A stretch of 64,000 nucleotides of DNA from Egibacteraceae bacterium (GCA_030447925.1 JAUJNX010000007.1:124001-188000), one strand, 5' to 3'. Shown: positions 49,500 to 58,677, counted from the stretch's first letter. Notes: generated from the letters alone by a model not told the origin. Made by a program: numbers and translations.

Positions 49500-50515
49500 C
49501 GGCGACGGCCGGGGTGCGCGGCGGGCGCCGCCGGGCGGCGGGGGGCTACGTCCACCCGCTGCCCTCGACCGAGATCGTGGGCCGCGGCCTGGGCGCCGCC
49601 GCCGGCCCGGTCGACCTGGCCACCAGCTACGAGCTGTGCCGCCGGCTCAACGCCGCCCACGGGCGCACCTACTACTTCGCCACCCGGTTCCTGCCCCGCG
49701 ACCGGCGCCACCACGTCCACGCCCTCTACGGGTTCGCGCGCTACGCCGACGACCTGGTCGACCACCTGGACCTGTCCTGGTCACCCGAGCGGCGCCGCGC
49801 GGCGCTGGAGACGTGGAGCGATGAGTTCCTGAACGCCCTGGAGCGGGGGTCGACCGACGACCCGGTGCTGGTCGCGGTCCTGCACACCGTTGACGAGCTG
49901 CGCATCGACCACGACGACCTGCGCGCGTTCCTGACGTCCATGGCGATGGACCTGACCGTGACGCGCTACCCGACCTACGACGACCTGCACACCTACGTGT
50001 ACGGGTCGGCCGCGGTGATCGGGTCGATGATGCTGCCGGTCCTGGGGCCCACGCACCCCGACGCCCGCGACCGCGCCATGGACCTGGGCATCGCCTTCCA
50101 GCTGACCAACTTCCTGCGCGACGTGGCCGAGGACTGGGACCGCGGGCGCATCTACCTGCCGCTGGAGGACCTCGCGCGCTACGACGTGACCGAGGACGAC
50201 TTCGCGGCCCGGCGGGTCACCCCCGGCATGCGCCGGCTGCTCGCCTTCGAGGCGGCCCGCACCCGCGCGCTGTACCACCGCGCGGAGGAGGGCTGGACGA
50301 TGCTGGCCCCGGCGAGCCAGGCGTGCATCCGCATCGCCCACCGGCTGTACCGCGGCATCCTGGACGCCCTCGAGGACGCCGACTACCAGGTGTTCGACGT
50401 GCGCGCCCGCGTGCCGCTGCCGCGCAAGCTGGCGGTGGCGGCGGGCGAGCTGGTGCGGCCCTCCCGCCACCGGGGGGGCCGGGCGCACCCCGGCGCCGCG
50501 GCGGGCGGCACATGA
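49496..50515 (+). CDS. crtB: Phytoene synthase
   Basis: 339 residues. Head-to-head prenyl synthase motifs: RYADDLVDHLDLSWSPERRR and NFLRDVAEDWDRGRIYLPLE. It condenses two GGPP to phytoene. The C-terminus ends in a basic, glycine-rich tail. Its stop overlaps the following yjbQ ATG (ATGA at 50512). Confidence 0.93.
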   Translation: MTATAGVRGGRRRAAGGYVHPLPSTEIVGRGLGAAAGPVDLATSYELCRRLNAAHGRTYYFATRFLPRDRRHHVHALYGFARYADDLVDHLDLSWSPERRRAALETWSDEFLNALERGSTDDPVLVAVLHTVDELRIDHDDLRAFLTSMAMDLTVTRYPTYDDLHTYVYGSAAVIGSMMLPVLGPTHPDARDRAMDLGIAFQLTNFLRDVAEDWDRGRIYLPLEDLARYDVTEDDFAARRVTPGMRRLLAFEAARTRALYHRAEEGWTMLAPASQACIRIAHRLYRGILDALEDADYQVFDVRARVPLPRKLAVAAGELVRPSRHRGGRAHPGAAAGGT

Positions 50516-51162
50516 GCGGGGAAGGGGGCCGTGCGACCATGGGCGGACCGGACCGGACGAAAGCGAGCAGCGTGCAACCGATCAGCAACCTCACCCCGAC
50601 GCAGAACGGGGCGGCCGCGGCGGCGGTGACGGCCCCGCCGGCGCTGGAGGGGGTGCGCCTGCACCGCGAGGACGAGGCGGTCGACCTCGCGGCCTCGACC
50701 CCGGTCCTGATGCGCCGGCGCCTCAGCCTGCAGACCGAGCGCGCCTTCCACGTCACCGACGTCACCGACGAGTGCGCGGACCTCCTGCGCGCGTCCGGCG
50801 TCCGCGAGGGCGCGCTGACGGTGTTCAGCGAGCACACCACCTGCGCGGTGAAGATCAACGAGCGCGAGACCTGCTTCCTCGAGGACTTCCGCCTGTTCAT
50901 GGAGAAGCTGGTCCCGCAGCGGGCCTACTACTTCCACGACGACTTCGAGATCCGCGACCCGCGCACCCTGGCCACCACGGCCGAGGAGGAGCCGGTCAAC
51001 GGGCACGCCCACATCAAGCAGATGCTGCTGGGCTGCTCCTCGGAGACGGTGCCGGTGGTCGGCGGGGCCCTCGGGCTGGGCCGCTGGCAGCGGATCATGT
51101 TCATCGAGCTGGACCAGTCGCGGCCGCGGAGCATCCGCCTCCAGGTCCAGGGGTGGCGGTAG
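50512..51162 (+). CDS. YjbQ family protein (UPF0047)
   Basis: 216 residues from the overlapping ATG; the usual YjbQ core of about 140 residues starts near residue 63, so about 60 residues are an extension and a later start (ATG 50539) is possible. Core motifs are complete: FSEHTTCAVKINERETCFLE, NGHAHIKQMLLGCSSETVPV and LGLGRWQRIMFIELDQSRPR. E. coli YjbQ has secondary thiamine-phosphate synthase activity. Why it sits between crtB and fni is not clear. Confidence 0.85.
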   Translation: MSGEGGRATMGGPDRTKASSVQPISNLTPTQNGAAAAAVTAPPALEGVRLHREDEAVDLAASTPVLMRRRLSLQTERAFHVTDVTDECADLLRASGVREGALTVFSEHTTCAVKINERETCFLEDFRLFMEKLVPQRAYYFHDDFEIRDPRTLATTAEEEPVNGHAHIKQMLLGCSSETVPVVGGALGLGRWQRIMFIELDQSRPRSIRLQVQGWR

Positions 51163-52232
51163 GGCAGCTGCCCACCGACCCGGACCTCCCCGGCCGCAAG
51201 CGCGACCACCTGCGCATCGCGCTGACCGGTGACGTCGGGTTCGCCACCCTGACCACCGGGCTGGAGCGCCACCGCGTGCGGGCGCGGGCGCTGCCCGAGC
51301 GCGACCTCGCCGACGTCGACCTCTCCCTGGCGCTGTGGGGGCGCCGGCTCGCCGCCCCGCTGCTGATCTCGTGCATGACCGGCGGGACGTCGGAGGCGGG
51401 CCCGGTGAACCGGGCCCTGGCGACCGCGGCGCAGGCCCACGGCGTGGCGCTGGGCCTGGGGTCGGGGCGGGTCCTGCTGGAGGCGGCCCCCGCCCGCCGG
51501 GCGGAGCTGGCCGCGGCGGCCGGGTTCGCCGTCCGCGACATCGCCCCCGACGTGCTGCTGCTGGCCAACCTGGGGGCGGTGCAGCTCCACACCCACGGGC
51601 CCGCGGCCTGCGCCGACCTCGTCGCCGCCTGCGGCGCGGACGCGCTGGTGCTGCACCTCAACGCGGTGCAGGAGGCGGTCCAACCGCGCGGCGACACCGG
51701 CTTCGCGGGCCTGCTGGAGCGCATCGCCGCGACCTGCGCGGCCCTCGACGCGCCGGTGGTCGTGAAGGAGGTCGGGTTCGGCCTGGCGCCGGAGGACGTC
51801 GCGGCCCTGGCCGCCGCGGGCGTGGCCGGCATCGACGTCGCCGGAGCGGGCGGCACGAACTGGGCGCGGATCGAGGGCGCGCGCGACGACCGCGCCGGCC
51901 GCGTGGCGGCCGCGTTCGCCGACTGGGGCTGGCCGACGGCGCAGGCGGTGACCGCGGCCCGCGCGGTGCTCGACCGCCACGCGGCGGCCCGGCGGGTGGT
52001 GCTGGTCGCGTCGGGCGGGCTGCGCGACGGGGTCGATGCGCTCAAGGCCCTGTGCCTGGGCGCCGACCTCGCGGGGGTGGCGCGCGGCCTGCTGGCCGCC
52101 GGGGCGGCGGGGCCGGACGCCGCGGTCGAGGCCGTCGGCGTGCTGGTCGACCAGCTGCGCATCGGCGCCTGGGCGGCGGGGGCGGGTGCGGTGACGGAAC
52201 TCACCCCCGACCGACTTGAGAATTTAGCGTAA
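51153..52232 (+). CDS. fni: Type 2 (FMN-dependent) isopentenyl-diphosphate isomerase
   Basis: 359 residues from GTG 51153, overlapping yjbQ by 10 bases. The type 2 signature GRKRDHLRIAL and the TIM-barrel segments APLLISCMTGGTSEAGPVNR, LVLHLNAVQEAVQPRGDTGF, VVVKEVGFGLAPEDVAALAA and GIDVAGAGGTNWARIE are intact. It interconverts IPP and DMAPP, feeding crtE. It closes the carotenoid operon. Confidence 0.92.
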   Translation: MAVGQLPTDPDLPGRKRDHLRIALTGDVGFATLTTGLERHRVRARALPERDLADVDLSLALWGRRLAAPLLISCMTGGTSEAGPVNRALATAAQAHGVALGLGSGRVLLEAAPARRAELAAAAGFAVRDIAPDVLLLANLGAVQLHTHGPAACADLVAACGADALVLHLNAVQEAVQPRGDTGFAGLLERIAATCAALDAPVVVKEVGFGLAPEDVAALAAAGVAGIDVAGAGGTNWARIEGARDDRAGRVAAAFADWGWPTAQAVTAARAVLDRHAAARRVVLVASGGLRDGVDALKALCLGADLAGVARGLLAAGAAGPDAAVEAVGVLVDQLRIGAWAAGAGAVTELTPDRLENLA

Positions 52233-52279
52233 TCTGGCGTTGATGGGGGCGGATGAGCCGGTACGCCCGGGGGAGCAAC

Positions 52280-52308
52280 TTGCACCTATCGGACCGTCCT
52301 GTTACGGT
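52280..52308 (+). promoter_or_regulatory. Promoter of the two-component operon
   Basis: TTGCAC (52280-52285), 17 bases, TACGGT (52303-52308). This AT-richer patch follows the fni stop by 48 bases and starts a leader of about 200 bases before the kinase gene. Confidence 0.55.
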
Positions 52309-52329
52309 TAGTGCGCTTCACATGACGCT

Positions 52330-52393
52330 CAGGTGGCTCTCCACCGTGCGGCAGCCTCTGCTCGTTGCCGGGTCTCCCCGAGAGGGGGGACCC
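52330..52393 (+). promoter_or_regulatory. Structured leader with three hairpins
   Basis: Three successive stems are visible: GGTGG-CTCT-CCACC (about 52332-52345), CGGCA/TGCCG (about 52349-52369), and a 10-bp stem GGGTCTCCCC / GGGGGGACCC (52370-52379 with 52384-52393, one G-U pair) closed by a GAGA tetraloop. There is no T-run, so it is not a standard terminator. It does not match any riboswitch consensus I know. Confidence 0.5.
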
Positions 52394-52428
52394 CTGCCGG
52401 GCGTCCCCACCTCCCAAGGAGCTCCACA

Positions 52429-52479
52429 ATGACGTGTCAGAGCGCCCTGCCCGTACCGTCCGGCCGCACCACCTGGTAG
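52429..52479 (+). CDS. Possible 16-residue leader peptide ahead of the kinase
   Basis: ATG 52429 has a near-ideal AAGGAG six bases upstream and encodes MTCQSALPVPSGRTTW, ending in TAG 32 bases before the kinase ATG. There is no run of one amino acid that would suggest amino-acid attenuation. The strong ribosome site compared with that of the kinase argues that it is translated. Confidence 0.45.
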   Translation: MTCQSALPVPSGRTTW

Positions 52480-52511
52480 GCCCCGGCCTCCCCCCGAACA
52501 GGTGAGCCGTC

Positions 52512-54179
52512 ATGAACGCCGGCCTCCCCCTCGGGTTCCGGCTCTACGCGGCCGCGCTGGGGGGCCTGATCCTGCTCGTCCTGCCGGGGGGCTGGGCGGG
52601 CCTGCTGGCCGATCCGGCGGACGCGCTGTACCTGACCGCGCTCACCGCGGCGGCCAGCATGCTGACCGTCCCGATGCTGCCCGACGTGGACGTCGACGTC
52701 CTCTTCGGGGCCCCGCTGGCGGTGGCGGCGGCGGTCCTGCTGCCGCCGCACCTGGCGGTCGTGGTCGGGTTCGTGGGCATGGTCAACCGGCGCGAGCTGC
52801 GCGGGCTGACCTCGCCGTGGCTGTCGCTGTTCAACCGCAGCCAGCTGGGGCTGTCCGCGGGCGGTGCGGCCATCGCCGCGGACCGCGTCGGGCAGCTGGT
52901 CGGCTCGCCGATCGCGGGGGGCATCCTGGCGACCGTGGCCGGGGTGGTCGCCTACGACGCGGTCAACATCTCGCTGAACAGCCTGTCGCTGTGGCTGCTC
53001 GGCCGGCTCCCGCTGCCCGCCGCCGCGTACGGCAACGTCCTGCCGTTCCCGCGCTTCACCGTCGACTTCCTGCTCGTGTCGGCCCTGGCGGTGCCGATCG
53101 TCGTCATCTACCGGGAGTTCCACCCGCTGGGGGTGCTCCTCCTGGCCCTGCCGCTGGGGCTGGGGTACACCGCGCTGCGGTCGGCGCGCCAGAGCGCCGA
53201 CCAGGCCCGGGAGCTGACCGTGCAGGTCCGTGAGCTGGAGACCCTCAACGAGCTGAGCCGGCGGCTGCTGGCCCAGGGCGACCCCGAGCGCATCGCCGAG
53301 ACCACCCGCGAGGCGCTGCGCAAGGCGCTGAACACCGACGAGGTCGTGGTGTCGCTGCGCGGCGAGGTCCCCCCGCACCTGCGGCCCGTGCCCGTCCCGG
53401 GCGCCGCGCCGGCGGCGGTCGGGGTGCCCCACGAGCTGCAGGGGGCGTCGATGGACGCCGTGGAGGCGGTCGCCGGCCTGCTGGGCATGACCCTGGAGCG
53501 CACCGAGCTGAGCGAGGAGCTGGCGGAGGTCGAGCGCGCCCGCACCGCGCTGTCCGGGCGCATCCTGGAGGAGGGCACGCGCGAGCGCAGCCGCATCGCG
53601 CTGGAGATCCACGACGACGTGCTGCCCTACCTCGCCGCCGCCCAGATCCAGGCCGACAACGTGCGCAGCTCGCTGGCCACGGCCGACGCCGCGCGGGCCG
53701 AGCGCCTCGCCACCGTCACCCAGGACGCGATCAACGACGGCATCGGCCGCCTGCGCGAGGTGCTCGCCAGCCTGCACGACCAGATCATCGTCCCGGGCAG
53801 CCTGCGGCCCGGGCTGGAGGCGGCGCTGGAGGACCTGCGCGTCGCCCACGGGGTGGAGGGGGAGCTGGTGGCTCCCGACACGTTCCCCCCGCTGCCGCTC
53901 GCCGTTGAGATCCTCGTGCTCGAGACCGTGCGCGGCTGCCTCACCAACATCGCCCGTCACGCGAAGGCCCGGCATGCGATGGTGACGCTGGACTTCAAGG
54001 ATTCGGGCATATCGGCAGTGATCTGCGATGATGGCCAGGGTTTCGATCCGGCAACGGTGCCGGACGGTCATCATGGCCTGTCGCTGATGGCCCAGCGCGT
54101 GGAGCTCGCACGGGGCCGGTTCGTCGTCAGCAGCGCGCCCGGGGCGGGCACGCGCATCCAGGTGGAGGTACCACGGTGA
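52512..54179 (+). CDS. Membrane sensor histidine kinase (HisKA_3 type)
   Basis: 555 residues. The first about 225 contain roughly six membrane helices (LYAAALGGLILLVLPGGWAG, VLFGAPLAVAAAVLLPPHLA, LLVSALAVPIVVIYREFHPL and others). A short coiled-coil/GAF-like segment follows, then the dimerisation domain with phospho-acceptor His367 in RSRIALEIHDDVLPYLAAAQ, and an HATPase_c domain (TVRGCLTNIARHAKARHAMV, CDDGQGFDPATVPDGHHGLS). The membrane part has no large outer loop, so it may sense a membrane or intracellular cue. The stop overlaps the regulator GTG (GTGA). Confidence 0.9.
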   Translation: MNAGLPLGFRLYAAALGGLILLVLPGGWAGLLADPADALYLTALTAAASMLTVPMLPDVDVDVLFGAPLAVAAAVLLPPHLAVVVGFVGMVNRRELRGLTSPWLSLFNRSQLGLSAGGAAIAADRVGQLVGSPIAGGILATVAGVVAYDAVNISLNSLSLWLLGRLPLPAAAYGNVLPFPRFTVDFLLVSALAVPIVVIYREFHPLGVLLLALPLGLGYTALRSARQSADQARELTVQVRELETLNELSRRLLAQGDPERIAETTREALRKALNTDEVVVSLRGEVPPHLRPVPVPGAAPAAVGVPHELQGASMDAVEAVAGLLGMTLERTELSEELAEVERARTALSGRILEEGTRERSRIALEIHDDVLPYLAAAQIQADNVRSSLATADAARAERLATVTQDAINDGIGRLREVLASLHDQIIVPGSLRPGLEAALEDLRVAHGVEGELVAPDTFPPLPLAVEILVLETVRGCLTNIARHAKARHAMVTLDFKDSGISAVICDDGQGFDPATVPDGHHGLSLMAQRVELARGRFVVSSAPGAGTRIQVEVPR

Positions 54180-54901
54180 CCGCATTCGAGGCGACGCAGG
54201 ACGTGTCCGTCCAGTCCCGGCCGGCGCGCGAGGGCACCCAGGAGACCGAGGTGCGGGTGGGGACCGGTGTGATCCACGTCGTGATCGCGGAGGACCACGG
54301 CGTCGTCGCCGACGGCGTCGCGACCATGCTGTCGTTCGAGCCGGACATGGAGGTCGTCGACATCGTCACCTCCGGCGAGGCGCTGGTCGAGTCCGTCGAC
54401 CGCGTCCGCCCGGAGCTGGCGCTGGTCGACGTCAACCTCATCGGCATGGACGGCCTGGCCGCGGTGCGCGAGATCGAGGCGCGCCGCATCCCGACCCGCG
54501 CGCTGGCGCTGACCATGTTCACCGACCACGACACCGTGACCCGCGCGGTCTCGGCGGGAGTCGCGGGCTACCTGCCCAAGAACGTGCGCCGGGAGGAGCT
54601 GGTCCAGGCCGTCCGCGCCGTCGCGGCGGGGAAGGGCTTCCTGCACCCCGACGTGACCCGCCCGTTCCTGGAGCGCGTCGGCCCGCTGGCGACCCACGCC
54701 GGCCTGCAGCCGCTGAGCAAGCGCGAGCAGGACGTGCTGGAGGAGCTGGCGACCGGCAAGTCGACGCGCGAGATCGCCGAGGCCCTCGGGCTGGGCGACG
54801 AGACCGTCAAGAGCCACCTGTCGCGCATCTACGCCAAGCTCAAGGCGACCGACCGGGTCCAGGCCGTCGTCATCGCGATGCGCCACGGCCTGGTGCGGTA
54901 G
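54176..54901 (+). CDS. NarL/LuxR-family response regulator
   Basis: 241 residues; receiver domain from about residue 32 (VIHVVIAEDHGVVADGVATM) with phospho-acceptor Asp85 in LALVDVNLIGMDGLAAVREI and lysine in GVAGYLPKNVRREEL. The C-terminal LuxR helix-turn-helix is LSKREQDVLEELATGKSTRE followed by IAEALGLGDETVKSHLSRIY. It forms a pair with the overlapping kinase. The 30-residue N-terminal extension is probably disordered. Target genes are unknown; the adjacent ilv genes have their own control. Confidence 0.92.
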   Translation: MTAFEATQDVSVQSRPAREGTQETEVRVGTGVIHVVIAEDHGVVADGVATMLSFEPDMEVVDIVTSGEALVESVDRVRPELALVDVNLIGMDGLAAVREIEARRIPTRALALTMFTDHDTVTRAVSAGVAGYLPKNVRREELVQAVRAVAAGKGFLHPDVTRPFLERVGPLATHAGLQPLSKREQDVLEELATGKSTREIAEALGLGDETVKSHLSRIYAKLKATDRVQAVVIAMRHGLVR

Positions 54902-54909
54902 CCGGCCGA

Positions 54910-54955
54910 CACCATCTGCGGGGGGAGGGGGCGGGAACCCGCCCCCCGCATGGTG
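54910..54955 (+). terminator. Long hairpin after the response regulator
   Basis: Nested complementary arms CACCAT...ATGGTG, TGCGGGG...CCCCGCA and GGCGGG-AA-CCCGCC form a strong stem directly after the stop at 54901. Confidence 0.6.
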
Positions 54956-54971
54956 CCTGGAAGTAGGTCGA

Positions 54972-55001
54972 TTGACACGGGGGCCGCCGGCGGTCCAGAC
55001 T
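54972..55001 (+). promoter_or_regulatory. Promoter of the ilvBNC operon
   Basis: Perfect -35 TTGACA (54972-54977) with a weak -10, CAGACT, 18 bases later. It lies about 65 bases before the leader-peptide start. Confidence 0.5.
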
Positions 55002-55066
55002 CCCTCGTCATGGACGGCGAGGCCCATGGTGCCATGCGCCGCCGGGATATGAGAGAGGAGAGCGGC

Positions 55067-55123
55067 ATGACCACTGTCCGTTCGGCCTCCCTTCTCCTCG
55101 TAATCGTGACGCGCCTGCGCTGA
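55067..55123 (+). CDS. ilvB leader peptide
   Basis: An 18-codon ORF with GAGAGGAG upstream encodes [18 protein letters not shown]. The core LLLVIV is a run of leucine, valine and isoleucine codons, the end products of the downstream pathway. Ribosome stalling here when branched-chain amino acids are scarce would control the attenuator that follows. Confidence 0.85.
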   Translation: MTTVRSASLLLVIVTRLR

Positions 55124-55183
55124 ACCTCTACCTGCGCAGGCGCGAGACCTCCTGAGCCCTCCGGGGCGGGAGGTCTTTCTGTT
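55110..55183 (+). promoter_or_regulatory. ilvB transcription attenuator
   Basis: A GCGCCTGCGC / GCGCAGGCGC stem (55111-55120 with 55134-55143) overlaps the end of the leader peptide and acts as the pause hairpin. A terminator stem AGACCTCC / GGAGGTCT (55145-55152 with 55169-55176), with an inner GCCC/GGGC stem, is followed by TTTCTGTTT. The two are adjacent, as expected for alternative 1:2, 2:3 and 3:4 pairing. Confidence 0.8.
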
Positions 55184-55202
55184 TCCCCCGACAGGAGTGA
55201 CC

Positions 55203-57026
55203 GTGGAACTGACCGGTGCCCAGGCCGTCATCCGATCATTGGAGGCCGAGGGCGTGGACGTCGTCTTCGGCCATCCCGGCGGCGCGATCCTGCCCGCGTA
55301 CGACCCGATCCTGGACTCACCGATCCGCCACATCCTCGCCCGGCACGAGCAGGGCGCCGGCCACATGGCTGAGGGCTACGCCCACGCCACCGGGCGGGTC
55401 GGGGTCGCGATCGCGACCTCCGGGCCCGGGGGGACCAACCTGGTGACCGCCCTGGCCGACGCGCACATGGACTCGGTGCCGATGGTCGCCCTCACCGGCC
55501 AGGTGGCCACCGGGGCCGTCGGGGGGGACGCCTTCCAGGAGGCCGACATCACCGGCATCACGATGCCGATCACCAAGCACAACGAGCTCGTCGACGACCC
55601 CGAGCGCATCGCCGGCGCCATCCGCGAGGCCTTCCACATCGCCTCGACCGGGCGGCCCGGGCCGGTCCTGCTCGACCTGCCCAAGGACGTGCTGAACGCG
55701 CGCTTCTCCTACCGCTCCGCCGACCGGCTGCACCTGCCGGGCTACAAGCCGACGACCCGGGGCCACGGGCGGATGGTGCGCGAGGCGGCCCGGGAGATCC
55801 TGCGGTCGCGCCAGCCGGTCCTCTACGTCGGCGGCGGCGTGATCAAGGCGGGCGCCGCCGACGAGCTGCGCCGGCTGGCGGAGCTGCTGAACCTGCCCGT
55901 CGTCACCACCCTGATGGCGCGCGGCGCCTTCCCCGACAGCCACCGCCAGCACCTGGGCATGCCCGGCATGCACGGGCACTGGACCGCGATCACCGCGTTG
56001 CAGCGAGCCGACCTGATCGTCGCGCTGGGGGCGCGCTTCGACGACCGGGTCACCGGCGACCTGGGGTCCTTCGCCCCGGACGCGCGCGTCGTGCACGTCG
56101 ACATCGACCCGGCGGAGATCGGCAAGAACCGCGAGCCCGACGTCCCCATCGTCGGCGACTGCCGGGTCGTGCTCACCCAGATCATCGAGGAGGTCGAGCT
56201 GGCGCTGGCCGAGGCCGGCGGCCGCGAGCAGGCCCGCCGCGCGATCGACGGCTGGTGGGTGCAGCTGGAGCGCTGGCGGCGCCTGCACCCGCTGCGCGGC
56301 GAGCAGCCCGCCGACGGGCCGCTGAAGCCGCAGGCGGTGATCCGGGCGATCGGGGAGAAGCTCGACGGCGACGGGATCGTGGTCACCGGCGTCGGCCAGC
56401 ACCAGATGTGGGCCGCCCAGCACATCCGCTACGAGCGCCCGCGCACCTGGATCAACTCCGGGGGGCTGGGGACCATGGGCTTCTGCGTGCCGGCCGCTAT
56501 CGGCGCCAAGGTCGGCCGCCCCGACGAGGTCGTCGTCGGCATCGACGGCGATGGCAGCTTCCAGATGACCCTGCAGGAGCTGGCGACCGCGCGCACCGAG
56601 GGCGTCCCGGTCATCTTCTGCGTGATCAACAACGGCGGGCTCGGCATGGTCCGCCAGTGGCAGGAGCTGTTCTACGACAAGCGCTTCTCCCAGGTCGACC
56701 TGGGCTGGGACGTCCCCGACCTGGTCAAGCTGGCCGACGCCTACGGCTGCGTCGGCTACCGCTGCGAGCGGCCCGAGGACGTCGACTCGACGCTGGACAA
56801 GGCCCTTGCGGTCGGCGAGGTCCCGGTGATCGTGGACTTCCGCGTCGACCAGGACGAGAAGGTCTTCCCGATGGTCCCGGCCGGGACCAGCAACGACGTG
56901 ATCATCGAGTCGGCCGAGGAGTGGTACGCGTCCGTCGCCCCCGCAGGGGTCGCGGCCGACGGCGACGGCGAGCCCGGCGGGGCCGGCCTGGTCCCCGCCC
57001 ACCTGCGCAACGAGGACGCGGTCTAG
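55203..57026 (+). CDS. ilvB: Acetolactate synthase large subunit
   Basis: 607 residues from GTG 55203, which has AGGAG 5 bases upstream (GTG 55197 overlaps that site). TPP enzyme motifs: catalytic glutamate in [23 protein letters not shown]/central domain MLARGAFPD-like [20 protein letters not shown], and TPP-binding [20 protein letters not shown] ending in INN. It makes acetolactate or acetohydroxybutyrate, the first step to Val, Leu and Ile. Expression is set by the leader-peptide attenuator. Confidence 0.96.
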   Translation: MELTGAQAVIRSLEAEGVDVVFGHPGGAILPAYDPILDSPIRHILARHEQGAGHMAEGYAHATGRVGVAIATSGPGGTNLVTALADAHMDSVPMVALTGQVATGAVGGDAFQEADITGITMPITKHNELVDDPERIAGAIREAFHIASTGRPGPVLLDLPKDVLNARFSYRSADRLHLPGYKPTTRGHGRMVREAAREILRSRQPVLYVGGGVIKAGAADELRRLAELLNLPVVTTLMARGAFPDSHRQHLGMPGMHGHWTAITALQRADLIVALGARFDDRVTGDLGSFAPDARVVHVDIDPAEIGKNREPDVPIVGDCRVVLTQIIEEVELALAEAGGREQARRAIDGWWVQLERWRRLHPLRGEQPADGPLKPQAVIRAIGEKLDGDGIVVTGVGQHQMWAAQHIRYERPRTWINSGGLGTMGFCVPAAIGAKVGRPDEVVVGIDGDGSFQMTLQELATARTEGVPVIFCVINNGGLGMVRQWQELFYDKRFSQVDLGWDVPDLVKLADAYGCVGYRCERPEDVDSTLDKALAVGEVPVIVDFRVDQDEKVFPMVPAGTSNDVIIESAEEWYASVAPAGVAADGDGEPGGAGLVPAHLRNEDAV

Positions 57027-57028
57027 GT

Positions 57029-57053
57029 GTGGACCTCAAACGCCGGGCGGCTT
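57029..57053 (-). repeat. Dispersed repeat, single variant copy
   Basis: The reverse complement reads AAGCCGCCCGGCGTTTGAGG, one base different from the 29-bp repeat core. It lies between ilvB and ilvN, again in a gap whose short GTG frame (57028) ends in TGATG at the next start (57077). Confidence 0.65.
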
Positions 57054-57076
57054 CCGTCCAAGGAGGAGACCCCCTG

Positions 57077-57604
57077 ATGCGGAGCATCCACACGCTCGCC
57101 GTCCTGGTCGAGGACAAGCCCGGGGTCCTGGCCCGCGTGGCCGGGCTGTTCAGCCGCCGCGGGTTCAACATCACCTCGCTGTCGGTCGGCCCCACCGAGC
57201 TCGAGGGCATCAGCCGCATGACCATCGTGGTCGACGCGGCCGCCTCGCCCCTCGAGCAGGTCACCAAGCAGCTGAACAAGCTCATCCACGTCCTCAAGAT
57301 CGTGGAGCTGCCCCCGGAGGGCAGCGCCACGCGCGAGCTCCAGCTCGTGAAGGTCGGCGCCGCCGGCGAGCAGCGCGCGCAGGTCCTGCAGATCGCCGAC
57401 GTCTTCCGCGCCCGCGTCATCGACCTCGACCTGGACGCCGTGACGCTGGAGGTCACCGGCTCGCCGGAGAAGCTCGAGGCGATGGTGCGGCTGCTCGTGC
57501 CCTACGGCATCCGCGAACTGGTCCGGTCCGGGACGCTGGGGATCGGGCGGGGATCCAAGTCGATCACGGAGGGGCGCGCCCTGCGCCTCGAGAGGAGTGC
57601 CTGA
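57077..57604 (+). CDS. ilvN: Acetolactate synthase small (regulatory) subunit
   Basis: 175 residues, ATG 57077 with AAGGAGGAG upstream. ACT domain: [20 protein letters not shown] and [20 protein letters not shown], where valine binds in the family; the C-terminal ALS_ss domain holds [20 protein letters not shown]. It activates IlvB and gives feedback inhibition by valine. Confidence 0.95.
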   Translation: MRSIHTLAVLVEDKPGVLARVAGLFSRRGFNITSLSVGPTELEGISRMTIVVDAAASPLEQVTKQLNKLIHVLKIVELPPEGSATRELQLVKVGAAGEQRAQVLQIADVFRARVIDLDLDAVTLEVTGSPEKLEAMVRLLVPYGIRELVRSGTLGIGRGSKSITEGRALRLERSA

Positions 57605-57608
57605 ACCC

Positions 57609-58604
57609 ATGCTCTACGACGACGACGCATCGCTGGAGCCGCTGCGGGGCCGAAGCATCGCGGTCCTGGGCTACGGCTCCCAGGGCCACGCCCACGCCCG
57701 CAACCTCGCCGACAGCGGCATGGACGTGGTGGTGGGCCTGTACCCGGGGTCGCCCAGCACGGCCGACGCCGAGACCGCCGGGTTCGAGGTGCTGCCGGTC
57801 AGCGAGGCCGCCAAGCGCGCGGACCTCGTGATGGTGCTGCTCCCCGACACCGTCCAGCAGCGCGTCTACCGCGCGGAGATCGAGCCCGGCCTGGTCGAGG
57901 GCAACGCGCTGTTCTTCGCCCACGGCTTCACCATCCACTACGGCCAGATCGTCCCGCCCGCCGGGGTCGACGTCGCGATGGTCGCGCCCAAGGGGCCGGG
58001 CCACCTGGTCCGGCGCACCTACACCGAGGGCACCGGGGTGCCGGCGCTGCTCGCCGTCGAGCAGGACGCGACCGGCCACGCCCGCGAGGTCGCCCTGGCC
58101 TACGCCAAGGGCATCGGCGCCACCCGCGCGGGCGTGCTGGAGACCACCTTCGCCGAGGAGACCGAGACCGACCTGTTCGGCGAGCAGGCCGTGCTCTGCG
58201 GCGGCGTGTCGAACCTGGTCCGGAGCGGGTTCGAGACCCTGGTGGAGGCCGGCTACCAGCCGGAGGTCGCCTACTTCGAGTGCCTCCACGAGCTGAAGCT
58301 CATCGTCGACCTGATGTATGAAGGCGGGCTGAACCGGATGCGCTACTCGGTGTCGGACACCGCGGAGTACGGCGACTACTCCTCGGGCCCCAAGGTCATC
58401 GACGAGGGCGTCAAGGCGCGGATGCGCGAGGTCCTGACCGCCGTCCAGGACGGCACCTGGGCCCGCGAGTGGATCCTGGAGAACCAGGCCGGCCGGCCCG
58501 CCTTCACCGCCGCCCGCCGCCGCGGCGCCGCGCACCAGATCGAGCAGGTCGGCCGCGAGCTGCGCTCGATGATGAGCTGGCTGCCCCAGCCCACCGACCA
58601 CTGA
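57609..58604 (+). CDS. ilvC: Ketol-acid reductoisomerase
   Basis: 331 residues; ATG 57609 is preferred over GTG 57597 because AGGAG at 57592-57596 is too close to the latter. NADPH site [20 protein letters not shown], then [20 protein letters not shown], and metal-binding residues in [20 protein letters not shown] and [20 protein letters not shown]. Class I (short) form. It turns acetolactate into dihydroxyisovalerate and ends the operon. Confidence 0.96.
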   Translation: MLYDDDASLEPLRGRSIAVLGYGSQGHAHARNLADSGMDVVVGLYPGSPSTADAETAGFEVLPVSEAAKRADLVMVLLPDTVQQRVYRAEIEPGLVEGNALFFAHGFTIHYGQIVPPAGVDVAMVAPKGPGHLVRRTYTEGTGVPALLAVEQDATGHAREVALAYAKGIGATRAGVLETTFAEETETDLFGEQAVLCGGVSNLVRSGFETLVEAGYQPEVAYFECLHELKLIVDLMYEGGLNRMRYSVSDTAEYGDYSSGPKVIDEGVKARMREVLTAVQDGTWAREWILENQAGRPAFTAARRRGAAHQIEQVGRELRSMMSWLPQPTDH

Positions 58605-58611
58605 CCCCAGC

Positions 58612-58670
58612 GCCGGCCGGTCGTCCCCCCGGCCGGCTCGGCGGCCCCGCCTGCGGCCCGCGGGCGGGGC
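58612..58670. terminator. Two hairpins between convergent ilvC and lysR
   Basis: GCCGGCCGG / CCGGCCGGC (58612-58620 with 58629-58637) and GCCCCGCC / GGCGGGGC (58644-58651 with 58663-58670) are perfect stems in the gap between the two convergent genes. Confidence 0.65.
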
Positions 58671-58677
58671 ACCGCGA

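Noticed and set aside
52370-52393. Intrinsic terminator upstream of the kinase
   Set aside because: Strong stem with GAGA loop but no T-run, and it lies inside the leader after a good promoter; kept as a leader structure instead.
52502-53233. Overlapping Arg/Gly-rich frame at the start of the kinase
   Set aside because: Out-of-frame shadow; the kinase frame has membrane helices, His367 and ATPase motifs.
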